Translations under genes and position numbers: made by a program
Notes under the pieces: generated by a model
Databases searched by the model: none
Told to the model about the DNA's origin: nothing
Seen by the model: the letters and a program-made list of their open reading frames with translations, nothing else
Part shown: positions 46,497 through 56,862 of the stretch, piece after piece
Position numbering within the stretch: the first letter of the stretch is position 1
Layout of the letters: every line of letters begins with the position of its first letter
Assembly: GCA_950295325.1 (NCBI GenBank)
Contig: OX485807.1
Span: 51,076,796-51,140,795, forward strand
Reading direction: 5' to 3'
DNA length: 64,000 nucleotides
Origin: Polytrichum commune
Taxonomy: Eukaryota > Streptophyta > Polytrichopsida > Polytrichales > Polytrichaceae

Positions 46497-47293
46497 GTTA
46501 TGACGGTTGGAGCGAGTGAAGATCAACCCGTGGACTTGCAAGAGGACGAGGACCATGAGGCGCCTGCGACGAAGAGGCCGGCAAAACGGGCACATAAAGG
46601 AGGCAGTCCACAGAAGAAGAAGAAGAAGAAGAAGGCGGCAATGCTCCGAAGATTCAGCCGTTACCCCCGAAGGTCCCCTCGGTAAGAGTGTCGGACTCCG
46701 GGCGTAGGAAAATTATAGTGTTGAATGTTGTAGGACTTCTTTGCGATATCAGACCTCTGCACGATAAGAGAGAGTGGGGCCCGGATCTAGTCATCCACCA
46801 CGCAAAGGACCTGAATGTAAAAATTTAAAAAAAAACCGACTGCGACAAGTTTTTGTCGATGTTGTTCTCTAATTTTGATGTCGGGATATGGTCCCCCGTA
46901 GAGCAGAACGTACTAGAGGTTGTAGGCGCATTTCTTGCATCGGGAACGACAGCTCAATGGAGCTTTCTGTGGGGGAGGACTTACCCCCTCCAGAACCCAA
47001 TAAGAGACCTCCGCAATCTATTTGATATGATTCCGGACCCCACGCACGGCTCAACACGGTGTCTCCAAATCGATTGGGATACAACGGCGACGGCGCGTTC
47101 CCCCCCCTCAAATGTCCTAAACTTTCCGCGCTGGGATCCCCTAAACCCCAACGATGACTTCCTGGGCAGAATCTGCGGGCCATTCGAAGGATTGGCCCGC
47201 AAGCAATCCGACATTGAATATTGCTTGGCGTATCTGACTAAGGAGGTCCATCTAGCGTTGGTACCTGCGAACCTGGTAGGTTCATCGACACAG
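46497..47293 (+). CDS. TnpA-like exon 6 with FCP1/NIF-type HAD domain
   Basis: Acceptor GGCCTCCCAG and donor ACACAG/GTAAGC, both in phase 0. After a Lys-rich linker the third frame reads GRRKIIVLNVVGLLCDI, then (past an in-frame TAA at about 46826) CDKFLSMLFSNFDVGIWS, WSFLWG, LQIDWDTTATA and DDFLGRICGPFEGLA. This order is that of plant NLI-interacting-factor/FCP1-like HAD phosphatases. The nucleophile motif, normally LD-x-N/D-GLL, is LNVVGLL, and the usual IDDSP is IDWDT, so catalysis is probably lost. Frame switches occur in the AAG run at 46617-46634, and the TAA sits next to a nine-A run. Domain call by motif only. Confidence 0.65.
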
Positions 47294-47439
47294 GTAAGCT
47301 GCTCTTGGATATTTTTTGTTTCTATTTGGTTCTAACTCCAATCGCAAACAAGGAAAATGCTGATAACACATGTCCGCATAGGTATGTCACTCCACGAAGC
47401 AATATGAGGACCTTAGGCGAATGTGTTACTTTTTGTGGT

Positions 47440-47660
47440 CATTCTAATATGACTATGTCCAGTCATATGACTATGGTCAGTTATAGGCAATATGACTATG
47501 TCCAGTCATATGACTATGGTCAGTCATAGGCAATATGACTATGTCCAATCATATGACTATGGTCAGTCATAGGCAATATGACTATGTTCAGTCACATGAA
47601 TATGGCTAGTCATGGGTTATATGACTATGTCCAGTCATATGACTATGTTCAGTTATAGGT
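47440..47660. repeat. TATGACTATGTCCAGTCATA array, TnpA intron 6
   Basis: About five units of roughly 46 bp: ATATGACTATGTCCAGTCAT, then ATGACTATGGTCAGTCATAGGCA. Confidence 0.9.
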
Positions 47661-47832
47661 CACAATTATATTACTCATTGTTGTCATATCTGATGACTGC
47701 GGTACGGTATATGAGTATATCCTATCATATTATGCAATCATGGCCTATTGTGAGGTCATATATTGAGTATTGAAGCTCCAGTAACTCCACGCGGATTGTT
47801 TTGATTGTTGATAATTACTTTTTCTGCTGCAG

Positions 47833-48213
47833 ACACAAGCAGAAGAGGTCACCGCCGTATTGTCGGAGACGGCTAATGCGATGGTGGAGGACGCACCCTT
47901 GCCGTTGGCCACGGGGTCCAATGTCGCATTGTTTGACCTGGACGAGGAGAACAAGGCCAAGGCGAACGTAGTGGCGCAAGGCATCATCGTGAGCCTTGCA
48001 GGAGGCTCACTCCACGGGCGCCTCATTGAGGAGGGCAACGTATCAGTTAGCGTGTCCTCGATCGAGCCGGGAGCAGAGTCCGTGTTGCTGTACGAGGGCA
48101 ACAACGACGACGATCCTCCGATGTTGCGTCTGGGCGATGCACTGAAGTCCATCACCAAGTGGCCAGTGGAAGCACTGAAGGCTATCCCGCTGGAACCTCA
48201 ACAAGCCACTTAG
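47833..48213 (+). CDS. TnpA-like gene, last exon (DUF8039-like)
   Basis: Strong acceptor TTTTTCTGCTGCAG, phase 0, stop at 48211-48213; 126 codons. VVAQGIIVSLAGGSLHGRLI, then VSVSV and LGDALKSITKWPVEALKAI match the terminal domain found at the end of many plant CACTA TnpA-type proteins (VAxG, HG, and a final I-WP). This supports reading the plus-strand exons as one TnpA gene with the FCP1-like part inserted before this domain. Confidence 0.7.
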   Translation, partial: TQAEEVTAVLSETANAMVEDAPLPLATGSNVALFDLDEENKAKANVVAQGIIVSLAGGSLHGRLIEEGNVSVSVSSIEPGAESVLLYEGNNDDDPPMLRLGDALKSITKWPVEALKAIPLEPQQAT

Positions 48214-49003
48214 ATTTCGGTAGTTTACGCATTTAGGGGTCATGTAGGAAAGATGAACACATTTGGATATGCTTGGAGACATGGACTACATAAAGTCGTT
48301 CAAGTTATTGAAATTTATGTACTCAATTTGTGTGCTCAATTTCTTACTTGGCTCAGTCATGTAGCGCATGACTTGAATATGTCGTCATTGCTTGGGATGT
48401 GGCACGAAATGTGACTGACAATCAGAATTACAAGTAATACGAATCTAACTCAATACAGTTATCACAACGCACAAAGAACTACGCAATGTGACTCTCCATC
48501 TACGCGAATATCACTCCATCATGTCACATTGTGCAGAACATGTTACTAAGAATATGACTACAGAACGTTATATAACAATGTCATCCCCGCAGAAAATGTG
48601 ACTAACGCCCCAAAAAACATGACTACAAGCAGTCAAAAAACTAGCAGTCACATTCCACGTGGCTTGCCACGTCGGCAAAATTATGACACATGGAAGTCAT
48701 ATTACACGTCAGCAGAGAACATGATCACATGGAGTCACATTCCACGTCGGTTTGGTATTTTTTCTGCCCGGGCAGGTCAAAAAAGGGCACTGACTCCAAG
48801 GCTAGTCAAGGTATGTCCCACGTGCAGTGGGGATCGTAGAAACTGTCCTTTTATACGCCTCCACAACCGTATATATTCATATGACTCATGTCCGAAGCGA
48901 CTCGTCGGTAATGACTAGACCCAGTCACCGCGCGCGTCATCCTCATCCGGAGCCTTGTCAGTCATATTTTGGGATTTTATGACTTAAGGCAGTCATAAAT
49001 TTC
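48214..49003. other. CACTA right subterminal region
   Basis: No gene. Many GTCACATT, AGTCATAT and TGTGACT words of the type used as TnpA-binding sites. Confidence 0.7.
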
Positions 49004-49032
49004 AGTCACAAAATACCCAATCTGTTGTAGTG
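49004..49032 (-). repeat. CACTA right terminal inverted repeat
   Basis: Exact reverse complement of 33376-33404, followed by TGA at 49033-49035. Confidence 0.97.
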
Positions 49033-49035
49033 TGA

Positions 49036-50778
49036 TATTGAATAAAGTTTTGATTGGGTGTGCAATTTTATGAATGGTATTCTCTCACAAGGAATCTTCA
49101 CAATTGCTTATATTTATATTTATATAATTCACAATCATTTTTTTTTGGAAGTTTGGACATATTCTTGGCCGTCCAAGTTGAGAGGCCGTGCGATTGAGTG
49201 GCCCAACTTTGTTGATAGTCCAAAGAAATGAACTGAAAATAGCCAAGAAAATATAGTAAGGGTAGCCTTAGTTGGGCATAGTGTGAAGCCTCCAAAGGCC
49301 AAGCGCAAAGTCCAAACCTTTGGCCATGAACTCCCACGGCCTCTCGGCTTGGATGGCCCAAGTGTGAAGCCTCCAAAGGCCAATCCCAAAGTCCAAACTC
49401 AAAGGAGCATGCCACTTTATTCCTTGCTCAAAATAACCCCTCCAATCTAACGGCCAAGATCTTGTCAATGATTGATTATTTTAATGGAAAAAAAGTTCGG
49501 CCTGTCGACGGAAGTTTGGGTTGAGCATTTTGCTATATCCAATCTTTGCTCGAGAGGCCGAACTCTTGGCGCCATAACTTCCTAAAAGTGTTGCCACCTA
49601 GGCTCTTTTGGAGGCCACGTCCTTTGGACTTCGGCCTCTAGTGTGAAGGCCGAGAGGACGGACTTTGGGCATTTCAGCATTTTCATTGGTCCAAATGTTG
49701 AACCTCTTAAAGTTTGGCCATATTGTGAACCGGCCCTTATATTTGCAATACATGTCTTATTCTTTTTTTGGCACAAATTGAAAATACAACCAACCCAGCC
49801 GAAACAGCGCAGCCTAAGTGGAAATCTAGAAATAATGCTCATTTGAGGCCTATCTTTCCAAGTAGGGACTAAGTTGCTACGGGTCACAATAAGACCTTTG
49901 ACCCCCCAAATCAAATCAAATTTGTTAAGAATGTCATGGTAGGCCACGTCCGGGGCTTTTTCCAAGTCCCTAAGCATTTGTTTCCATTCAATCCTCCCAT
50001 ACTCTGATTTGTAATACATGTCATAAAAGCTAATGCAATTATTGTTTTGAAGTCTACCATCAAATGATATGTAAGATCGTATGTTCACTTGTGGTTGGTT
50101 CTTTTTATGTACCAGTTTAAGCCAATACTAAAATAAAATAAACCTTATTCTATAAAATCTAATGACACTACCATACAAGTTAGTAGAGATGTTGTATATT
50201 TTTTTAAATTATTTTATATATTTACATAACTACAACTTATAATTTTGTGAAGAATAATACATAATACAACAAAGTTCAAATCAATACCTCTTTTGTGCAC
50301 TCACATATACTCATACGGATTTAGTATAGTGCACCCCCCCCAAATGATCACTAATGTGGGCCACATTAAATTTAAGCCCACACCAAATCCCTAGTTTAAT
50401 ATCAATGTGGACCATATTAATTTGCTTTTCTAGAATGTTCTAATTTGTGTAAGGTGTTGGTAAGATATCTTTATGAAGCCTATAGGAACTCGGGGGATGC
50501 ACTCTACATTATGTTTGAGAATCACGTGCGTTCATGACCCCTTCTAAAAACCCCAATGTATACCATAAGTTATATGTCTAAGTAGAGATTGTGCCAACTT
50601 GAAGTAGTCCTCGCGATTTGCGAACGTTTAACTTTCGTTGTACTAGGCATCGTAAAAAAAAGCGGGTGGGTTCGTTGGAAAGCTGGGAACCTAAACCCTC
50701 AAACCATGTATGGAAACACTTCTACATGAGTGAGAGAACAAAACAACGGCACATATGTGGTAGCAATTTGGAATGACG
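49036..50778. other. hAT spacer right of CACTA, no gene recognised
   Basis: Contains a short tandem duplication (GTGTGAAGCCTCCAAAGGCC at 49281 and about 49364) and GGCC-rich words at 49150-49740, perhaps an eroded element. The rest is AT-rich. Confidence 0.5.
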
Positions 50779-50816
50779 TAGGGTTTAGGGTTTAGGGGTT
50801 TAGGGTTTAGGGTTTA
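50779..50816. repeat. Interstitial telomere-like TTTAGGG repeats
   Basis: About five TTTAGGG units, one with an extra G. Plant-type telomere sequence within the hAT element. Confidence 0.9.
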
Positions 50817-51119
50817 TGAACCACAAAGGTTGAAGCACAAATATGTGAATTGTCGAATGAAAGGGCAAGGGGATGCGTGTGGGTTGTGAAACCATACGAA
50901 CCACTAAGGTTGAAGCTCAAATATGTGAATTGTTGAATGAAGATGGCATTCAGATGCCTAATATGCGTTGTGAAACCATATGGACCACAAAGGTTGAAGC
51001 ACAAATATGTACTTTGTTGAATTAATATGACATTCGAATGCGTGTGGGTTGTGAAACTATACGAACCACTAAGGTTGAAGCTCAAATATGTGAATTGTTG
51101 AATGAAAGGACAACCCATC
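50817..51119. repeat. ~82-bp tandem repeat, 3.6 units
   Basis: Each unit starts GAACCAC-AAGGTTGAAG. Units alternate between two variants (CACAAAGG..GCAC and CACTAAGG..GCTC), showing a higher-order dimer. Confidence 0.85.
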
Positions 51120-51362
51120 AAATATAGAAGCTTCAAAGAGGTTTCCAATGCAGGTGTCGGGGGACTTTTTTAAAAAGTGCAACTAACTTTTTGACTTCAC
51201 CAACTTTCTTTTTATTCCTATTGTGTTGTCTTTATCCTACCAACGAGAATTGGATCCTCTACATCTTGGATTACATCAAATATTGTATATTTCATAAAGT
51301 CTTTTGAGCTCAATATATAAGTAGAGCATTTAGACTCATACATATAACGAGGGTAGAGTATC

Positions 51363-51833
51363 ATGGATAGGATGGGAGAGAAGAGAGACATGTTTGAGGG
51401 TCTAAGATGTGATGAGGAGATAGAAAATTTAGGTAAACCCGATATTCCATTCAATCCATCAACCGAGTGTGAGAAAGATGAGAGATGTGCTAGGGATCGA
51501 TTTCGTGATGAGTATGTCATGACTCCCTTCTCACAATCTACACAAGCTTGGAAGATGAGGGCGGAGGAGGACCAACGACGATATGCGGACAACTTTGAGA
51601 TCGATGCGGTGGAGAATGACAACACACAATGCGTGGGTGGAGATCTAAATGATCTGATTGATTTGTGTGCGGATATTTTGGAGAAGCCCGGGGATGTGGA
51701 TGTGGAGGAGACTTCAATCGACATTGAAGATGTCAAGGTAGCGGAAGAATTTTCAAGGACTTTGCATTTTCGTAAGAAGAGGAGAGGATTATCGCCTCAT
51801 CGGCTACCATTGAAGGAACGGATGAAAGACTGA
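51363..51833 (+). CDS. Unrecognised 156-aa acidic protein in hAT element
   Basis: Uninterrupted ATG-to-stop frame in the hAT spacer. Very hydrophilic, Asp/Glu-rich (DLNDLIDLCADILEKPGDVD) with a basic tail FRKKRRGLSPHRLP. No signal peptide, membrane segment or known motif. GC content is higher than the flanks, which supports coding. It may be the last exon of a longer gene, since no TATA or VNTR block lies just upstream. Function unknown. Confidence 0.45.
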   Translation: MDRMGEKRDMFEGLRCDEEIENLGKPDIPFNPSTECEKDERCARDRFRDEYVMTPFSQSTQAWKMRAEEDQRRYADNFEIDAVENDNTQCVGGDLNDLIDLCADILEKPGDVDVEETSIDIEDVKVAEEFSRTLHFRKKRRGLSPHRLPLKERMKD

Positions 51834-52029
51834 ACGATTAGCTATGTTGATTTACTTCGACCGAATCCTCTCCCAAAAATGGACCTCGACGGAAGTCACA
51901 AGCATCTACGAGGTTGCCATGACGGAAGTCAAGTTGACGGAATGAAGTGGAATATTAAATCGTGCATGGTTTGTTCATGTATGTGATTTATAAAGGGCAT
52001 TTGTACCGTCGTTGCAATAATAAAGTCAT

Positions 52030-52502
52030 TACTTGTACATCGTTGTCTCCATAGGGGTGATAATTTGTTGGTCATCATACTACATTGGTTACTTTGTTGC
52101 TTGAGGGATCCTTCATTAGTTTTGTGTGGATAAGTACACCGGTAATGATATTTATTGTCACATATATTATTTGCAAAGGGCCTAAGTTAGATGGGGTGCG
52201 GATGGGGGACGCGGGAATGTGCAGTAGAAATATTATTGCATATTCATGTAGAGGACTTCATTACCTATCCATGGATACCAAGAAATCATTTTTTGGACTT
52301 CATATGAATTTTTGAGAGCCAAAAAACCGAGACTATGTCCAAACTTCCAAAAAAAATTAAAAAGTGCAGATTCAAAGGAACTCGGGAGCGGACGTATGGG
52401 AACGCTAAAGCGGACGCAGGGGAACTCTAAAGCGGACGTAGGGGAACATGGGGCGGACTTATAGGAACGTTGGAGCGGACGTAAGGGAACATGGAGCGGA
52501 CG
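52030..52502. repeat. 473-bp direct repeat, copy 1
   Basis: Matches 55204-55677 with only one base change and one extra G in the second copy. It ends in a short GCGGACGTA-type array. Confidence 0.95.
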
Positions 52503-55203
52503 TAAGGTGAGTGTCAAAGTTCAATGTCCTAAGGTGAATTTACCCTCTAATGTTTTAATGAGCTACTCGGTTATAGGTTCCTTTTAAGTTCTTAGCAAAT
52601 CCCCAAAAAGGTTGAGGACGTACCTTCGCCGCGCTCCTTCCTCAAAAATGAATTTGCGTAATTGACAATGCAATTCATTCCAAGGAATAGTTGAAATACA
52701 ATGAATTCAAATGTAACCCAAAGAGAGAATACTTACCGAGTTTCGGGTGCTCCTTCCCTTCTCTCAAGTTTGTGTCTCCAATTTTTCCTAGTTGCCTCCA
52801 AGTCTCCTAGTCGCCTCCAAGTCTTGTAACTACCTTCCGCTTCGCTCCCGGCGGACGCACCAATTATGTGAGGCCAAACCCCCCACCCTTAAGCGTCCGT
52901 AGTCCGAGTAGTGGGTTTGGGCTCACATTCCTCCGCGGTATTGGATTTGGACTTGGATGAGTCCATAGTGCAAGGTTCACCCTTCAAGTGGTCTTGGATT
53001 TAACTGGAATTTCACTTTTAACAACTCAATGTACGATTTCAATACGTATGTGGAGAATGCACAAGTTAACTATGTTATTTTAACCTCCTTATGCTCGGGT
53101 GCTATTTTGTCTTTGTTTGCTTCTAACGTCCATCCGGCTGCTTTAGCTACACAAGCCCTTAAGGATATCCCTCTCCTAAATGGAGTCCGTGCCGTTGACT
53201 CTATACTACCACTTGAACTATCACTTGTGTATTCCGTATCGCTACTATAAGAGGTCTCACTTGGTGTCTCCGTACCGTACATAAGCCTTTAAGTATTAAG
53301 AAATACTTATGTGACTTATGTCAATCTCTCCCTCGCACCTTTGGTCTTTGCTTCCTTTGTCTTGCCATCGCGAGAGTGCTCCACATTCTCCATTAAGTTG
53401 TGTACGTGGTTTATTTTTAAAGAGAGGATGCAAGTGTTAAAAAAAACACTATTATCTATAGTCAATCTCAAATACATTTACTTGTGAAAGCCACACATAA
53501 CACTAACTAGCATAATGTAACTAACTACTTGTCTATGAGCTAATTAGGTAGGCTATCTACTAAGCTCCTTCATGAACCCATCTCTTTACTTTCTAATTAC
53601 ATAAACCTAGCTCCTTCATAAACCCAGCTCCTTCATAAACCCAGCTTCTTAGCTTCTAACTAAACAAACCCAGCTCCTTCATAAACCCAGCTCCTTCATG
53701 AACCCAGCTCCTTAGCTTCTAACTAAACAAACCCAGGTCCTTCATAAACCTAGCTCTTTACTTTCTAACTAAACAAACCCAGCTCCTTCATAAACCCAGC
53801 TCCTTCATGAACCCAACTTCTTAGCTTCTAACTAAACAAACCCAGCTCCTTCATAAACCCAGCTCCTTCATGAACCCAGCTCCTTAGCTTCTAACTAAAC
53901 AAACCCAGGTCCTTCATAAACCCAGCTCTTTACTTTCTAACTAAACAAACCCAGCTCCTTCATAAACCCAGCTCCTTCATGAACCCACAACTTTGTAGTT
54001 GTAATCCCCAACTACCTCACTAATTATTCAAGCCCTTAACTAATCTTCCTACCTAATTTCCCTAATTCTACTAACAACCCCTTTCTAATCACACAATTCT
54101 TCTCTAATCCTAAAATCCTAAAATCCTAGAGAGGAGAGGGGGAGAGAGAATTTCCTAACTTCACTAAGACTAACTAATCCACACAAGTATATTTTTGCAC
54201 TCATCACAACATCAAGTGCTCAACTCTTAAACATGGAACTTGCAACCACGTGTATTCAAAACATGAACTTAAAGTACCACAAATTGGAATCATGAATTAA
54301 CTTTAAAATCCTTCACGTCAACACTAATTCTACCAAGAGGTCAAGCCCTCTTCAAGGCTAACAAGCCTTGGCTCTCAAACTAAAAACTAAGCACACACAT
54401 GTGCTCCAATATGGCTTCCCACACCCACACTTATAACTCGTGGGGTGCCTTGGAGCACAAAGGAAAGAGAGGATGAGTGAGGGAAGAATGAGGGATTATA
54501 TAGTAAGCTTGAGGGGGTGAGCACCCTCAAGGCTCACGATAAGCCCTTGAGATTTCCTCCTACTTAGTAGGCGCCAATCCTATCTTCTAAGCCTTCCTCC
54601 CTCAAATGATCAACAAGGATCCTAATTCGAGCATTTAACTAGCCTTGGCTTTCTACCTACCACACTTTACCAAACTTGGGATGCTTCAACCCAAACTTAG
54701 CCTCCTTCGCTTTCCGCCGCCATAACTTTCTCCCCTTACTTTCCCAAATCGTCGCTCACCACTTAATTCAAACCACGATGCTTAACTCGTGATTTGATTG
54801 GTGCTTTGAGAATTTGCTTATCCTCCACCTTGCATTCTTCCTTGGGCCTTCCCCATTAAGTGGCCATGATGAGGTGGTCCACTTGTGCGCTCCATGTGAT
54901 CCTCCATTCATCCCAATTCGAATGCACTTGCCTCTTGAGTCACTTTGGTTGTCTCCATCTATTTGTACTAGCCTACTCACTAACTACTCAATCCAAGTTC
55001 TCCTTACCTATCCTCATTCACTCAAATCCTTCCGAAGGTAAAAACACAATAACAACTCACATCCTAGCCTCTTACAACATGGTACTTCTAAGACTAACAT
55101 TTCACTCTTTTTATATTTTTGTGAAGTAACATGCTACTTCAAAGTGCATCAACTAACGTTTCAAGGGTCTAAGACTAAATGTGGGCACCCTTTTGGGCTC
55201 ACA
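52503..55203. other. 2.7-kb segment between direct repeats
   Basis: No coding frame recognised. It contains the tandem repeat listed separately and an inverted pair TGTGAGGCCAAACCC / GGGTTTGGGCTCACA at about 52867-52926. It is absent from the second copy's right side, so it looks like an insertion or duplication by-product. Confidence 0.5.
53575..53990. repeat. CCCAGCTCCTTCATAAA tandem repeat
   Basis: Short units CCCAGCTCCTTCAT(A/G)AA alternate with CTTCTAACTAAACAAA in a higher-order repeat of about 65-130 bp. Confidence 0.9.
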
Positions 55204-55677
55204 TACTTGTACATCGTTGTCTCCATAGGGGTGATAATTTGTTGGTCATCATACTACATTGGTTACTTTGTTGCTTGAGGGGTCCTTCATTAGTTTTGTG
55301 TGGATAAGTACACCGGTAATGATATTTATTGTCACATATATTATTTGCAAAGGGCCTAAGTTAGATGGGGTGCGGATGGGGGGACGCGGGAATGTGCAGT
55401 AGAAATATTATTGCATATTCATGTAGAGGACTTCATTACCTATCCATGGATACCAAGAAATCATTTTTTGGACTTCATATGAATTTTTGAGAGCCAAAAA
55501 ACCGAGACTATGTCCAAACTTCCAAAAAAAATTAAAAAGTGCAGATTCAAAGGAACTCGGGAGCGGACGTATGGGAACGCTAAAGCGGACGCAGGGGAAC
55601 TCTAAAGCGGACGTAGGGGAACATGGGGCGGACTTATAGGAACGTTGGAGCGGACGTAAGGGAACATGGAGCGGACG
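55204..55677. repeat. 473-bp direct repeat, copy 2
   Basis: Second copy, running directly into the long GC-rich VNTR. Confidence 0.95.
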
Positions 55678-56386
55678 GGGGGGAGCGGACGGGGGGGAGC
55701 GGAAGGGGGGGGGGGGGGGGTTGGAGCGGACGGGGGGAACGCGGGAGCGGACTGAGGGGAGCGGACGTAGGGAACGAGGGGGCGGACGTTTGGGAACGGG
55801 CGGGAACGGGTGCGGACTGGGGGGAACGGGAGCGGACGGGAGGGAACGGGTGCGGACTGGGGGGAACGCGGGGGGCGGACGTAGGGGACGTTTGGGAACG
55901 GATGCGGACGTTTGGGAACGGGTGCGGACTGGGGGGAACGCGGGGGGCGGACGTAGGGGAACGGGTGCGGACTGGGGGGGAACGGGCACGGACGGGAGGG
56001 AACGGGTGCGGACTGGGGGGAACGCGGGGGGCGGACATAGGGGAACGGGTGCGGACTGGCAGGGAACGGGCGCGGACGGGAGGGAACAGGTGCGGACTGG
56101 GGGAACGCGGGCGTGGACTGGTAGGGAACGGGTGCGGACTGGAGGGGAACGCGGGGGGCGGACGGGGGCGGGAACGGGTGCGGACTGGGAGGGGAACGGG
56201 CGCGGACTGGGAGGGGAACGCGGGGGGCGGACGTAGGGGAACGAGTGCGGACGTAGGGGAACGAGTGCGGACGGGGGTGGGAACGGGTGCGGACTGGGAG
56301 GGGAACGGGTGCGGACTGGGAGGGGAACGGGCGCGGACGGGAGGGAACGGGTGCGAACAGGGTGGGAACGGGGAGCGGATGGAGGG
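55560..56386. repeat. GC-rich VNTR upstream of RING gene
   Basis: G on the plus strand. The first 120 bp has units of about 23 bp with GCGGACGTAGGGGAAC; the main part has about 21-bp units GGAACGGGTGCGGACTGGGG. It ends 2 bp before a TATA box. The 337- and 284-codon frames across it are repeat artefacts. Confidence 0.9.
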
Positions 56387-56387
56387 G

Positions 56388-56395
56388 TATATAAG
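56388..56395 (+). promoter_or_regulatory. TATA box of RING gene
   Basis: TATATAAG directly after the VNTR and about 470 bp before the first ATG of the gene. A 5'-UTR intron is possible. Confidence 0.7.
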
Positions 56396-56862
56396 TGGAG
56401 GGGACCACTTACATACCCCACTCCACTCCTTGTGGGCGCCCGGACGACCCTCCTCTACTACAGAGTGCGGGGTTTAGTGGGGTGCTCGGAGGAGTTAAGG
56501 ATCCCTTTTTTGGGATCCTTTTATATTTTTTTTACTGACCTGTTTGTGGGTGTGATCCACGTGGACCCGTTCCCTTGTGACGTGGCATATTGCCTTTTTG
56601 GCATATTCCTTGTGACGCGCCCAGTCAACTGGCCTCTGCGTGAGCGCTGGTAGTGGGGTGCTCGAAGGGTGTGCTGAATTTTTGTACTTTAATTTTTAAC
56701 GACATTTTTGAACTAATTCCACAGCAACACTATTTTGAAGTGTATGCTTGGATGTTTTGTAGCACTATTATGAAGTGCAATTAGTAATTTAAAAATTAGA
56801 GTTCTAGATTAAAATTTGAAACTACAATTTGGGTGGATCCGGCAAGTGAAGGATTTCCAGAC

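Larger units (their letters stand above)
33376..49032. mobile_element. Complete CACTA (En/Spm) transposon, 15.7 kb
   Basis: The 29-bp perfect terminal inverted repeats start CACTACAACAGATTGGGTAT, with a TGA duplication on both sides. It encodes a TNP2 transposase leftwards and a TnpA-like protein rightwards, diverging from a central region. Subterminal and intronic AGTCATATGACT-type motifs occur throughout. It sits in the spacer between the kinase-like gene and the 156-aa ORF of the hAT element, so it inserted after the hAT element was assembled. Extra SET and FCP1-like domains are unusual cargo. Confidence 0.95.

Noticed and set aside
52867-55203. Possible LTR retrotransposon with TGTGAG...CTCACA ends
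   Set aside because: Tips are weakly inverted, but there is no 5-bp duplication, no second LTR, no primer-binding site and no gag/pol.
52030-55677. 473-bp repeats as LTRs
   Set aside because: They do not start with TG or end with CA, have no target duplication, and one end runs into the VNTR.
55408-56477. 337-, 284- and 268-codon frames over the middle VNTR
   Set aside because: Same repeat artefact; both strands and several frames are open because the repeat lacks stops.
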